This document shows, one piece after another, positions 11,201-20,481 of a stretch of DNA of 45,228 nucleotides. The stretch is taken from IMG/VR virus record IMGVR_UViG_3300044645_000552, positions 1 to 45,228 of that record, one strand, 5' to 3'. Position numbers and translations under genes: made by a program. The notes under the pieces are model-generated. The model ran no database searches and was not told the origin of the DNA. It saw only the letters and a list, made by a program, of their open reading frames with translations. This DNA comes from a virus. Position 1 is the first letter of the stretch. Each line of letters begins with the position of its first letter.

Positions 11201-14200
11201 TGTAGCTCTTCAGTTGTTCCTCATGCTTTTTAGTAATCTCATCCCATTGGTCATTGACGCTCTTCCAAAGTGTGAGGGCTTCTTTGGTCTTTCTCTTAGC
11301 TTGCTCCTCAGAGATTTCTCCGCTAGCCAAAGCATCTTGAGCAGCTCCAGCTTTCTGAGCAATAGCTGACATCACCTCCTCCTTAAGCATTGGATAGATT
11401 TCACTCTTTTTCAAATCCAATGCCTGGAATAAACCTTGATTTGTTTCAATCAGCTTTCTCAAAGTGACATATGTCATGTGCTGAATAATGTCACCAATGT
11501 TCTCACCTCTCATATTCTTGAGGCGGAACTCAGCATCATCAGATATGATAGCCTCCTCAATATCCTGAAGACCCACCTTAGCAAAGGCAAGCTTGGAATG
11601 ATAGGGAGAATATGTCTTATAATATCCTGTGCCAATCTTTTCAAAAAGCTTCTCAGTGTTGTTTTTTGCAGATTTGCCAGTAAAGAAAGACTTAATAAAG
11701 TTTACCAGATCAGAGAATAGCTTAACGATAAACGGTCTTCCATCAGCAGGTTTAGCTGGAACCTTACCATCTTTTACATAATCTCTGAACTCTTCAGCCA
11801 GTTGTTCTTTAATCTGCTGACGAGTAGCTTCAGAGTATTTAACTGTTTCTCCTGTAGGTCTATCTACAAAAGTTCCTTTTCTATTCTTAAACTCATTGAT
11901 GATGGCTGTTTGTTCAGCATCATCTGTGAACATCTTCCACACAGCCTCAAATACCTCGTGGTAGATTGTACCCACCTCAGCATTCTCATAGACATAGATA
12001 GCTCCATCTTGAAGCATACCCCATGCCTGAACACCATTTGTGTTCTGAAGAATATTCTTAACTCTGTATACAGGAATGTTGGGGAAGTTAGCCTTTAACC
12101 AAGACTGCACCTTGTTCCAATCCTCACCCTCAAACTTCTCAAGTTCTTCCTTAAGTCTAACACGAAGAACTGTTCTGTCAGGAGCAGATGTAGCTTGCTT
12201 GCTGAACAACTTCATTTGTTCAGGAGTGATATCATCTTCTACAAGATCTTCTACAGCCTCTTCTATATCACCCACAGTTGCTTCAAATTCACTCTGAGCT
12301 TGTTGAGCTTGATATTCAGAAAGTGCTGGAGTGAGAGTTTTAATTATATTTCCTCTGATGATTTTCTTAGCATCTTCTTCTGTAGCCCCAGTGTCCATTA
12401 TAGCCTGAAGAGCTTCTTTAACATCTCCTTCTTTCAGGACAGTGAGTCCTTTAGGATCGTTCTGCAAAAGTTTATCACCATCAGCAAAGAAGACAATCTT
12501 CAATCCAGACTTAGATGTATAAGTGTTCTTCTTCTTTCCAGAAAGATCATATTCAACTTTCTCAGCAGCAGGAGCTTCAGCAGGCTTAGCTGCTGTAGGA
12601 GCACCAGGCTTAATCACTGTAGCTTTCTTGGTAGCCTTTATCTCAGGAATTGTAAAGCTCTGAGCTGTTTCAGGCACCATGAAATATATACCCTCTCTGT
12701 TCACATCACTAGGAACTGTGAGAGGTCTAATCTGTGTTGTAAGGGGAATCTGTTTAGCATCTCTTTGTTTTCCATCAGGATCAACCTTGGATAACAAGAA
12801 AGATTGGTAGTTCTTCCATGTTCTGGAAGTCACCTCACCAGAGTCAGAGATAGATGTAATTTCCTCATAGGGCTCATTCCAATCAAGCTTCTGTCCACCT
12901 TTTACCATTGTGGCATTTACATTATTGTACATGCCAGACAGAATGGTTTTGAGCATAGACTCATTCTCTCTAATTGAACTAGGTGTAAACTGAATGCTTT
13001 CACCTTTTCCAGAGAGGAACAATCTTGGCTCAGAGAACATACCATCTACATCAACACGATCAAACCAGATGCTGTTATAGCCAGAGTTATTTTTAGGAGT
13101 GCCCCAGTATACAACAGACTTCAGCCAGTTGATTACACGCTTGGCTTCTGTAGATTGTAAATTACCATCTCTATATACAATGTCAGCCAGGGTTTTAACT
13201 GCCTGATAAACTGTATTCACTTCATTCTCAGTGAGTTGTCTGTTCTGAAGCTTTACATATCCTGTTGGAGTTTCAAGGAACGGTAAACCTTTCGGATCAT
13301 TATATACAGTAGATCCTTTCTCAATAGATTTTTCCACTGTAGGAATAATGATCACCTGATCAGTTCTAAGATCATCACTAGTGATTAATCCAGAATCTTC
13401 TACAGCAACCGCAGCATTCTTCACCCTAACATCATTACCATTCTGATCTTTGGTAGTTACATATTGAGGAACACCAAAAGAGGGTTCTACATTGTGACGA
13501 GTGAGTGTAGGATTCTCAAGAGTGTTAGTTCTCCAGGCTTTGTATTGAGCCTTCAAAGCTTTTACAACCTCATCAGGTGTGCCCTTTCTAAACATGCTCA
13601 CCTTCTTACCAGGAGTCTTGCTCCACTTATCATCCCACTCTAGGTCTTCCAGAGGGAACACCTGATAGATTACACTATTAAGAGGATTAACTTCAGCAAC
13701 AGGCTGACCCATTGCTTCTAGTGTAAGCTCCTGGGTGGTTGGTTCTTTGAATATAGCCTCACCATTCTCGTCTACCAAGAAGAAGTTCTCAGCATTCTCA
13801 GGATCTTGCTCCACCATTACAAGAGCAATAATCTTTGACTTCTCTACGGGAGGTGCTGTAGGATCTGCTTCATCAACAATTCGTTGTGTAAATCCTTCTA
13901 AGCCAAGCTCCACCTCATTCTTCTCAGTTACATATATACCACGAATGTTATCTTTGTTCTTGAGCTTTCCGAAGTTAGCACCAAATCTATTTGCTCTCTC
14001 ACCACCAGAAGCTACTGTAGCACTAACAACCACTCTATCAGACTTCTTACTATCAGCCTCATAGGTGGCACTTGATTGAAGAGTCTGTTGATCATTAGTA
14101 AGTGTGCCAAGAATAGCATTTTGCAACTCAGCATCTTTTCTCATTCTATCTTCTTCAGCAAGCTCTTTCTTATAACGATCAGCTGCCTCTTGGAATCTAC

Positions 14201-17200
14201 TGAGAATCAATGACTTAGCACCAAGTTCTTGACTGATTTCAGACAGAGTGTTCTGAAGACCAGTCATTGCTTCTCTAAGCTCACCAAGTGTACGTTCATT
14301 AGGAACAACATCAAGCTCATCAATTTCAGCAAGCTCTCTGTCAAATTCCATCAAGTCCCTCATCAGGTTTGGATTAGCCTGTATGTAGGACTGGTAATCA
14401 GGCCAAGCACCTCTAAACTCCAAATCTCTATTTAAGAATTGACGAAGACCCTCAGGAGCAATAGGCATTCCTGGGTACTTCTTCTCAAACTTCTCAATAA
14501 GATTTAGTGCATAGTCAACAGCATCTTTTAGAGCCTTGTCAACACTATCCATTAACTTGGACAGACTATTGATATTCTTACCTGTCTCAAGAGTCATGTC
14601 TTCTAAATAAGACACTTGCTCTTTCAACTCTTCAAGAAACTCTTTGCTATCTGTAGGAAGCTCATCAATGTTCTGAGCCATGTCAGAAACATAGGACAAG
14701 TTAAACTCAAGTTCTTCTTTCTGAGCTTCCAGTGCATCAATCTCAAGACGCAAAGATTCTCTCAATCTTGAGAGTTTATTTGCAGCTTTGATTGCTTTAT
14801 TAGTGGCAGATTTAAACGTGTTCTTCTTTGTAAGGTCTCCTGATTTAATTTGCTCTTCCACCTTGGAGAGCTCATCATTCACCTTAGCAAGCTCTTCACG
14901 TTTCTTTGTGATGAGATCTTTTGTACTATCAAGCTGTGTAGAAACTTCGTCAAAGAGGTTACTAAGTATTTTTAATCTACTACCTCTTCTTGAATCTATG
15001 TCTTCTTTTGTTTTTCCAGAAGCTTTTCTTTTTGCAATATCAGCACTGTCCTGTGCTGTAAGAGGATTTCCAAATGTAAATATTCCTTCAGCAAATCCTG
15101 TTTTAGCTTCAAATGAGTCAAGTCCAACTTCTGTTTCTCTGATTTTTCCTTTCTTATCTTTATATACAAAATAAAGTTTACCACCATCGTACACAAGTCT
15201 TCCAGGTATTTTGCCACCTTTACCCTTTCCTGTATTCCAATATACAGGATTGTTCATGTTTCTCATGTAGAAGCTAGCATTTTCATTACTAGCAACAGCA
15301 CTAACCTTGCCTAACTTATAATCAAGCAGGACATCCTTGCTAACATCCTTTACATTACCATTGGAATCCTTTATCTTAATTGTACCATCCTCATTCTCAC
15401 CAAGAATAGTGAGTCTTGGAAAACGATACACTTCTTTACCATTCTTATCATACTCAACAACCTTTCCTAAGAAATACTCAGTGCCAATCTGAATATCCTG
15501 CTCACCAGTTTTGGTTTTTATCTTTACAACCTCTTCAGTTTCACCAACTTCTTCACCTGGTGTTTCACTAAGAACATCATCATATTTCTTAGGGTTTGTC
15601 TTAATATCGTCAAACTCTTCAAGGAAAGACTTCCTACGAAGAGATAGCTCAATTACATCTCCAAGCTTAGTCTTTAAATCATCCTTCACTTCAGATGTTA
15701 CATCAAGACCATTGATCTGTGAGATGGCTGTAGCAGTTGCCTCTTCACTAGGTTTGTTGTTCTTGATTATGGCTGTTAGAATTGAAGCTGTATCAATCCC
15801 ACGATCAGATAAAGGTGAATTCAACTGAGGGATGCGAAGATCATAATTAGCTATCTTTGATGCAGCATATACCATCTTGTCTATAACAAGAGGGGAGTAC
15901 TTTCTACTACCATCTTCATTTATCTCACCAGAATATCTAAGATTAAAAGAGTTGTAGAAGTTATTTATATATTCAGCAGTCTTTTCTAAAGTGTTGATTC
16001 TCTGAATATACTGATCAGAGGTGTCGTTGATATTAGCAAGTCCTTGTTCCTTAAGAGAAGCAAGACCTCCAGCAGTTATTGCTGTTCTTTTTAACTCAGC
16101 CATATCATCCACAACCATATCAAATCTGCCATGCTTAACACGAGATGCCAAATAGTTGTGCATCATATCATGACGAAGATCTCTAGCCTCAAGCTCATCA
16201 CCATTAATTACAGCATCTTGCTCTTGCTGTTGGAGGGCAACACCACGATTAATACTTGCCATCTTATCTTTAAACGCATCCTTAAAAGAAGGTGTTGAGT
16301 TAAGAGTATTTAGAAGCTGTTCTGTATTGCTTTTCTTAGTAGAGCTCTCTTGGTAGATTCCTCTAGCCTGCATCAATCCACCAGTGATACCTCCAAGTAC
16401 CAAGCTCTCCATACCTTCTTTAGAAGCGAAAGCACCTACACCCTTACCTTCCTCATCTCTACCAACAAATCCGTACAGAAATGCATCTGTCCAAATACTA
16501 GCCTCATCTCCCTGCATTCCTTTACTAAAGTAGTTCTGTGTACCTACTTGCAGAGCAAACTGACCAACTTCCTGAGCAGCTTCTTTAGGATCAAAGAAGT
16601 ATCTACCCACTCCAGTAACCTTATCATACAGCTTGCCAAACTTGCTAGTTGTAGCTTTAGCCACATATTTACCACCGTCTAGTGCAATTTCTTCTGTAGC
16701 ACCAACCAAACGGTTTGCTGCATTTTTACTATTCTTGTATGTAGATCCAAGGAGATAGGGAAGTTGTTGGAATTCTGTAGCACCCAATAGAGCCATGTTT
16801 CCAAGGAAGGAGGTGTTACCCACCTTACTTGCCATAGCATCTATCTTCTCAAGTTCCTGACCACTAGGCTCAGCCCCACCATGGTCTAGTTTATATTTCT
16901 CAATTAAATCATTTCTAAATGATGTGGCTGTTTGCAAAGCCTCAAATGATGCTTCACCAGCAGCAGAATATGCAGCCACTGCAAGTTGTCTACCAATATC
17001 TCCAATCTCAGCAAATCTACTTGTCTGTGCAGCAAGTTCCCCAAGCTTAGATGTTCTAGTTGCAATATCTGCAATAGAAGTAATTTCCTTCTCAAGAATT
17101 GCAGCAGCCTCAATATTCTTTGCATTTGAGAAAGCTCTTGCTGTGTTTCTCAAAAGTGGGCTGAAAAGTTTGAATGCCTCAGCAGACTCTGCACCAGCAG

Positions 17201-17852
17201 CCAATCCTCTACCTATTAGAGAACCTGCTTTCAAAAAACCAGCATTTGCAATGTTACCACTTACCATGGCACCAACAGCAAAGCCAGAGTTTTTGATCAA
17301 CTTATCAAAAAGAAAGTTTGCAGTGAACCAGTTATCTGTAGAATACCAAGCAGAGTTCTTCTCAATATTTGTGTAGTAGTTAGGGAGGTATGTCTGATCC
17401 ACCTCAGTGTTCCATTCATCAAGTCCCTTCATTACATCATTTGAATAGATGTCAGAGAAACTACCACCAGTTGCCCATTTACCTACACCATATAACATAC
17501 CAAAGCTACCAGCAACAGTGGTAGCAGCAAGATTCACACCCTTTAATATACCATTTGTAGCCTTGTCCCAGTTTGACTGAGCATTGGCTTTCTGGTCTTC
17601 AATATCCAAAATCCCAGCAGAATACACATCATATCTCCTGTTTGCATACAACTCACCAGAACTTATGGTGGGAAGCATAGCAGATTTGACAGGACCAGAT
17701 CCAAAAATAGGGTCTGCCTCTCTTCCTCCAGAAAGTCCGTTTACACCAGGTCTACTTAGTCTGGGCACAGGTGTTGCAGGATTATCCAAAGAAGGAAGTT
17801 CCTGGTTTGTGTTAAGTAGAACAGGGTTTAAATTTTGATCAAAATCTGGCAT
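5208..17852 (-). CDS. Giant crAss-like virion RNA polymerase (single-chain, DFDID catalytic motif)
   Basis: An uninterrupted 4,214-codon gene. The catalytic metal-binding motif of two-barrel RNA polymerases is present as D3346-F-D3348-I-D3350 in GSDFDIDK. It is preceded by FRIPTQKQNSID, which corresponds to the R-x-P-T ... S segment of the beta-prime barrel. An upstream segment with K3015 (NTARKVG) and R3065-GSQVTKL is the likely first barrel. Single-chain polymerases of this kind (phi14:2 gp66, YonO) are known, and in crAss-like phages they are packaged and transcribe early genes after ejection. The N-terminal 100-260 residues contain Gly/Ala-rich amphipathic segments. Residues about 780-930 look like SH3-type beta barrels, 950-1130 form a long coiled coil, and about 1735-1760 is an Ala/Pro/Lys linker. 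A zincin-like segment lies at about 1930-2060 (H1965-E-V-F-E1969, second His lost). The length suggests that proteins separate in some relatives are fused here. The start lies 8 bases after the 868-aa gene. Confidence 0.92.
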   Translation of the reverse strand: MPDFDQNLNPVLLNTNQELPSLDNPATPVPRLSRPGVNGLSGGREADPIFGSGPVKSAMLPTISSGELYANRRYDVYSAGILDIEDQKANAQSNWDKATNGILKGVNLAATTVAGSFGMLYGVGKWATGGSFSDIYSNDVMKGLDEWNTEVDQTYLPNYYTNIEKNSAWYSTDNWFTANFLFDKLIKNSGFAVGAMVSGNIANAGFLKAGSLIGRGLAAGAESAEAFKLFSPLLRNTARAFSNAKNIEAAAILEKEITSIADIATRTSKLGELAAQTSRFAEIGDIGRQLAVAAYSAAGEASFEALQTATSFRNDLIEKYKLDHGGAEPSGQELEKIDAMASKVGNTSFLGNMALLGATEFQQLPYLLGSTYKNSKNAANRLVGATEEIALDGGKYVAKATTSKFGKLYDKVTGVGRYFFDPKEAAQEVGQFALQVGTQNYFSKGMQGDEASIWTDAFLYGFVGRDEEGKGVGAFASKEGMESLVLGGITGGLMQARGIYQESSTKKSNTEQLLNTLNSTPSFKDAFKDKMASINRGVALQQQEQDAVINGDELEARDLRHDMMHNYLASRVKHGRFDMVVDDMAELKRTAITAGGLASLKEQGLANINDTSDQYIQRINTLEKTAEYINNFYNSFNLRYSGEINEDGSRKYSPLVIDKMVYAASKIANYDLRIPQLNSPLSDRGIDTASILTAIIKNNKPSEEATATAISQINGLDVTSEVKDDLKTKLGDVIELSLRRKSFLEEFDDIKTNPKKYDDVLSETPGEEVGETEEVVKIKTKTGEQDIQIGTEYFLGKVVEYDKNGKEVYRFPRLTILGENEDGTIKIKDSNGNVKDVSKDVLLDYKLGKVSAVASNENASFYMRNMNNPVYWNTGKGKGGKIPGRLVYDGGKLYFVYKDKKGKIRETEVGLDSFEAKTGFAEGIFTFGNPLTAQDSADIAKRKASGKTKEDIDSRRGSRLKILSNLFDEVSTQLDSTKDLITKKREELAKVNDELSKVEEQIKSGDLTKKNTFKSATNKAIKAANKLSRLRESLRLEIDALEAQKEELEFNLSYVSDMAQNIDELPTDSKEFLEELKEQVSYLEDMTLETGKNINSLSKLMDSVDKALKDAVDYALNLIEKFEKKYPGMPIAPEGLRQFLNRDLEFRGAWPDYQSYIQANPNLMRDLMEFDRELAEIDELDVVPNERTLGELREAMTGLQNTLSEISQELGAKSLILSRFQEAADRYKKELAEEDRMRKDAELQNAILGTLTNDQQTLQSSATYEADSKKSDRVVVSATVASGGERANRFGANFGKLKNKDNIRGIYVTEKNEVELGLEGFTQRIVDEADPTAPPVEKSKIIALVMVEQDPENAENFFLVDENGEAIFKEPTTQELTLEAMGQPVAEVNPLNSVIYQVFPLEDLEWDDKWSKTPGKKVSMFRKGTPDEVVKALKAQYKAWRTNTLENPTLTRHNVEPSFGVPQYVTTKDQNGNDVRVKNAAVAVEDSGLITSDDLRTDQVIIIPTVEKSIEKGSTVYNDPKGLPFLETPTGYVKLQNRQLTENEVNTVYQAVKTLADIVYRDGNLQSTEAKRVINWLKSVVYWGTPKNNSGYNSIWFDRVDVDGMFSEPRLFLSGKGESIQFTPSSIRENESMLKTILSGMYNNVNATMVKGGQKLDWNEPYEEITSISDSGEVTSRTWKNYQSFLLSKVDPDGKQRDAKQIPLTTQIRPLTVPSDVNREGIYFMVPETAQSFTIPEIKATKKATVIKPGAPTAAKPAEAPAAEKVEYDLSGKKKNTYTSKSGLKIVFFADGDKLLQNDPKGLTVLKEGDVKEALQAIMDTGATEEDAKKIIRGNIIKTLTPALSEYQAQQAQSEFEATVGDIEEAVEDLVEDDITPEQMKLFSKQATSAPDRTVLRVRLKEELEKFEGEDWNKVQSWLKANFPNIPVYRVKNILQNTNGVQAWGMLQDGAIYVYENAEVGTIYHEVFEAVWKMFTDDAEQTAIINEFKNRKGTFVDRPTGETVKYSEATRQQIKEQLAEEFRDYVKDGKVPAKPADGRPFIVKLFSDLVNFIKSFFTGKSAKNNTEKLFEKIGTGYYKTYSPYHSKLAFAKVGLQDIEEAIISDDAEFRLKNMRGENIGDIIQHMTYVTLRKLIETNQGLFQALDLKKSEIYPMLKEEVMSAIAQKAGAAQDALASGEISEEQAKRKTKEALTLWKSVNDQWDEITKKHEEQLKSYSIEFDENDNVQLRDQDASKKYDWQDATKIDNFKKANGAIKLLLSTIPVTRRLVDGTLETIPSSINGVKLMPATEVYMAILNRAHSARNIDDMMEIIRQMALEDANYQALYTRLTKNKNINVKANLTTSLTDMHDVRLLTAFWKSFKKQNPDVKNVYILDNGDVVVGDSNFTTATNQLREDYINSIRDILKNKNPYFEYDTDKKVYVGKRGALSGYQATPEGRVKFLQTLGIEFDVNDVKLSLSPKDLKQFNTAVDGIADSINKAEQIATVGYKLLKISGRLRELAEIQAKLDNPEFSSTYFNVNGERTQTFIGTNAASDLYDVLIDIDNLSELAGTQYEYLTTDTFAKNSVILGKMFDLQTGKKIEGAEKFLKTAYADGLINQQTGKKKESSKLSYRDRLIQEINLNINGYYLNLVPGDASLEWMMYMGNAISEKSLTSGLTDTLNIFKGYLIDEINLAKDETRTVAKGRNKNELRFMKAILGEDLQNKILKDKRSAEEIVNDPSIQRAVNSAVEKFINDETAKFRQTLENYRIIERSTDDNGNLMDGYDLNNLGFEKTTNVGNDEINMELKRLTINYMINNIELHKVLYSDPYQYSDELKRIKNFLSPRQAIMSGSSAFNSAMNKTYNKGFDTTDPGYTDFDKDYFRTVSLNDIQGLSDLPGYGTWDETDGAGMITLQAYRNFRLRAGEWNDKEEEQYKFDMEFEKLVKSGADEKTIKAFFKNNPSINSAYTPLKPIVSGNKADGNNYNDVMLDKFALYPLSFRVLHQMNPESNAIKLYDKMRAEKIDYAVYNTARKVGARKSYDVYNKKGEFMTAEFDAEGITNVPFAIMSVQAEVPSKEDNQVTRGSQVTKLITMDYMEAGVPVDFELKDKSGNVVKDFNKRMEAWYAIPSEAQKKIDSPLYAEIRNNQDLLEEMMKVGYQQLLKQFGIKEVIKGDEKAFEIADFKKVADTLREEMLKREMNDNISEALTGFENGDVVLEATPAYQQVRNILYSIADREVISPKINGGQKVQLPSSLLESVRAERTEINGKEGYASDHLKFYVNKDGERVAEIMVARWFESDKTDEELIEYFKTDEGKKILSGMAFRIPTQKQNSIDSFVITKFLPKEYGDSVIIPSELVKKAGSDFDIDKLFIYLKNVYKDGRGNTKLIPYFGIGEEAKQKFAEMFDKGEFLTESQMQELDRIIEEENSKFGDDASSRLMQSILGTAFDESVTKDYISTIVKNKPEFREAIVNGLYRKSLENQYIQSGQDLVSHPRNFSRLIAPNSAQQMKDLSDKIVKKLGMTKFDYKAAGNMLSRDFMTRLRHSFVSGKYAIGIAAVNQTNHSLSQRSPIYVDPAMLAFISKQDAKWLKDASVKFKNYNRIQIGDKTYATLSMIKNAERSEQFPDGQDISDIIGQFIDGYVDISKGPWIMELGATPNVAGTWLFLAKLGVPIETVAYFMNQPIVRDFLREIENSGSTWLFNEELVGDMKTSMKYRVTEGQLAKVTEIPGDTALLQMIGNEKLTPEQRAQQQFILDEFLKYSKMASHLLKVTQGTNFDTASFNDPFLVFKKMRQLQNAQKSIISSADKLLESSFVGELAKRINDIRNAYATILKSDSGRMRKLVETIVDKYVNLPDRDFIKISQKVVSDVFDWAVQNDKEINKLIEETLLSDTKSAAKEMATFINGVRKNPAHPLYNNQVVKLFNPKFSDKKNGVNNIQIKNKDNKVYDQNQLIYAFDELKGYLKVLGKPQLYEKLVRASVLQSGLSNSPIAFTNLLPYSDFKEMYNQTLAKLEKNGKFALEDFLRLNAFERNNWNNDDIVPTRKAQWRKDSKGKNRYNTNMYFGRNRDLQAAMNKGDIPKLLKLSTLAREASGDVLVYSWEEGTKKEKEAKKKAGDYSYIKKGLFKKVLDNYGDPLTEDYVIDGEARQSFIYKPINAWGDGFRANEFYTDGRKSVIDNGFMQVDEVADQAILPFFTKEIEQDETDEAPGQPSQIQPDGLPAINDNNQNSCG

Positions 17853-17860
17853 AGGAATAA

Positions 17861-20467
17861 TTATTCAATTGTCGAGAAGTCAAAATTAGGATATTCTTGC
17901 TTGAGCTTTTTTATCAGAACATCGTCTGTTAACTTATTAAGGTTTTGTCTACCTTGTTCATAGCCCACTCTAGACTGCAAATCAGGACCAGAAAGTGGGA
18001 AAGTTACCCATCTTCCTGCTTTATTTTTGATGTTTATGTATGGAGTAAACAATCCAGGGTCGCTCATATCCTCCTCAAGATCTGCAGTAATTTCATACTT
18101 TCTAATTCCAGGGAAATCACCAAAACTTTTTTGCATTACAGATCTGTCAGGATTACTGGTGAGGTTTGTATTTCCACGACCAGCAGCAAGTCTCATTGTT
18201 TCGTTCTTTCTAGGATTTGCATATCCTGGTCCAAAATATCTAATTACATCACTTTCAGAAACCACCAAGTCTTGAAGATTGCTTGGGTCCTTTTCACTTT
18301 TAATTCTCACTAAGTACTTGTCACCAGCTTGCTGAATAAACACTCGCGTGTCTTTTAGATTGTCATCCTGAAGCATTGCTGATGCTGTTGTAATATTGTA
18401 ATCTTTATTAGCAGCAATGCTAAGAATATCTGTAGCTGTAATCATCTGGCTAAGTCTCTGAACCATAACAGGAGCCAGCTTTCTATCTTTACCTAAAGGA
18501 AGTGCTTTTATCTGAGGAACGAACACAGAAGCTATTGGAGCAAGTGCTTCTGAATAAAGATCCTGGTCAGCTCTAGATATTTCTGAATTTATTTTATTAA
18601 ACTTATTGTAGTAGTTACTAACTCCAAGCAAGGCAGATCTCATTTCACTAGAACCGACTGGTTGAGTTCCCCATTCTCTTTTTGGAATTTCGACAGTTCT
18701 TTTTACACCATTTACATCATAATTCAATCTTATATATCCAGCTGGTGCTTTGTCTACACTCAACGTAGCTTTTCCACTATTTATATCATCTACAATTTGC
18801 TTTGGAGTTTTAGCAACACCAACCATTGATCTAGTAGTAGGATCGTAAAATTGTAGATTTACAGGCTTTCCATTATTGATGCCTGACAGAAATGAATTAG
18901 ATTCTTGAAGCTGGTTACCAAATTTACGTTGAAGCTCAGTATCAACTTGTCTTCTAATTTCCTTTTCCTTGTCCTCAAGAGAAGACAAGAATGCCTTTTC
19001 TTTAGAAAGTTGTTGCAATAATCCAACAGCAGAAGCGGGAACCTTTTTGAGTTTAGAGGGAACGCCTTGATTGTTCTCCCAGTCACTCAGCATCTCATTC
19101 ACCTTATCTGCACCATATTTAGTGCTTAACTGATCAATGATTCCTTGAACCTTGTCTTTTGAAGCAGAAACCTGACCTGTAAATATTTCAACAGATCTAA
19201 GCCTTGTATCAGTTGGATTACCTAAAGCTGTCCAATCTGTTGCAGCTGGATCACCGTATAGCTCAATTCTCTTTAAAGCGTTTTCTTCAGCTTTAAGTTC
19301 TAGATCTTTTAGTTTAAGATCATAGTTAGCATTAAACTCTCTAACACGTTGATTAAATTCAACCTGCTTTTGCTTCATTTCCTCCACCCAATTCATCTGC
19401 TGTCTAATTGGGTTTGACACATACTCTTTCACCTGGGTTGTCCAAGAGAAGCCATTTGCAAACTCTTTGTAGAACCCATCCTTGTAAATGTTATATTTTA
19501 CACCATCTGGGTTATTCTTGGCGTTACTTATGTTTTTTACAAGCTCTTCGTCCAATATGCCAGGCTTACCATCTTTACCAAGCATTTTCTCATATTCTTC
19601 AATATCACCTCTAATCTCTTCAGAAAGCTTGGGATCTGTGACAATACCTTGCTGACCTCTCAAATATTCAAGTTTTTCCTGAACTGCTTTCTTCTGTGTA
19701 GCATAATTTGCTTGTGCTACACCTACCAGTTGATCTGGTGTAACATTTCTAAATTGATACCTCGCATCAATACTAAGCTGATTTACATCATCTGGAGTGA
19801 GAGACGCTGCAACTGCTTGTTTGATCTGAGCCTCGCTGATCCCTTCAATCTTGTAACGCTGCATTGCATCAGCAATCTCTTTGGTATTGATTTTACCGTC
19901 AACCACTTTAAAAGGAATATCATACTGCTGAAGCTTGGGATGGAGAGCTTTGATAGCCTCCATTGCTTTTTTCTTAACATCCGTATAAGGAGTGTATCTA
20001 TCTCTAAACTGCAGGTTTACATCATTTGAAGTTAACCAAGAGTTAGCCTTTTGGTTAAAATCCCAAATGTTAGCTTCCGAAGACTTTCCTTCCCCTCTAG
20101 CTTTTTCCAGAGCAGCAATCTCTTTTCTATACCAAGCTGTTGAGCTTACAGCATTTTGAACACTAGAATCTTTTGTAATTTGGTTAGTCATCCCAGACAC
20201 AGAGTTCACCAACTGAAAGTTGGAGAAATCTCCAGCAGCCACTGTTCTCAGATTGTTGCCAAGCTCATTAAGTTTGGATTGCAAATATGCCTTATCTACA
20301 TCACGAACTACATCTAGACCAGCAATATTGTCTATCTGGGTCTGGATTTTTTGCACACCCTCATCATAGCGTCTCTGCTTTTCCATACCCACCTTCACCA
20401 TAGCTTCCACAGGAAGCTGCTGGATGTAGGGATTAAACTGGGGGATTATATCGGTAAATGAAGCCAT
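17861..20467 (-). CDS. crAss-like conserved virion (cargo) protein, 868 aa
   Basis: This protein belongs to the conserved set next to the RNA polymerase in crAss-like phages. Its N terminus (FTDIIPQFNPYIQQLP ... KQRRYDEGVQKIQT) is a pattern I associate with that family. Residues 40-130 are helical, and about 370-420 and 480-520 form charged coiled coils. The C-terminal third is mixed alpha/beta. There is no enzyme motif, signal peptide or clear membrane segment. It is the first gene of the cluster 868 aa, RNA polymerase, nuclease-cargo protein, with an 8-base gap to the polymerase gene. It probably accompanies or scaffolds the polymerase in the capsid and during ejection. A candidate Bacteroidota promoter lies just upstream. 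The function is inferred from position. Confidence 0.8.
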   Translation of the reverse strand: MASFTDIIPQFNPYIQQLPVEAMVKVGMEKQRRYDEGVQKIQTQIDNIAGLDVVRDVDKAYLQSKLNELGNNLRTVAAGDFSNFQLVNSVSGMTNQITKDSSVQNAVSSTAWYRKEIAALEKARGEGKSSEANIWDFNQKANSWLTSNDVNLQFRDRYTPYTDVKKKAMEAIKALHPKLQQYDIPFKVVDGKINTKEIADAMQRYKIEGISEAQIKQAVAASLTPDDVNQLSIDARYQFRNVTPDQLVGVAQANYATQKKAVQEKLEYLRGQQGIVTDPKLSEEIRGDIEEYEKMLGKDGKPGILDEELVKNISNAKNNPDGVKYNIYKDGFYKEFANGFSWTTQVKEYVSNPIRQQMNWVEEMKQKQVEFNQRVREFNANYDLKLKDLELKAEENALKRIELYGDPAATDWTALGNPTDTRLRSVEIFTGQVSASKDKVQGIIDQLSTKYGADKVNEMLSDWENNQGVPSKLKKVPASAVGLLQQLSKEKAFLSSLEDKEKEIRRQVDTELQRKFGNQLQESNSFLSGINNGKPVNLQFYDPTTRSMVGVAKTPKQIVDDINSGKATLSVDKAPAGYIRLNYDVNGVKRTVEIPKREWGTQPVGSSEMRSALLGVSNYYNKFNKINSEISRADQDLYSEALAPIASVFVPQIKALPLGKDRKLAPVMVQRLSQMITATDILSIAANKDYNITTASAMLQDDNLKDTRVFIQQAGDKYLVRIKSEKDPSNLQDLVVSESDVIRYFGPGYANPRKNETMRLAAGRGNTNLTSNPDRSVMQKSFGDFPGIRKYEITADLEEDMSDPGLFTPYINIKNKAGRWVTFPLSGPDLQSRVGYEQGRQNLNKLTDDVLIKKLKQEYPNFDFSTIE

Positions 20468-20481
20468 GGCGTGTTAAGTTA

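Noticed and set aside
10455-11369. 304-codon plus-strand ORF inside the RNA polymerase gene
   Set aside because: It is antisense to a well-supported coding region, rich in Ile, Ser and Leu as expected for a reverse-frame shadow, and has no recognisable motif.
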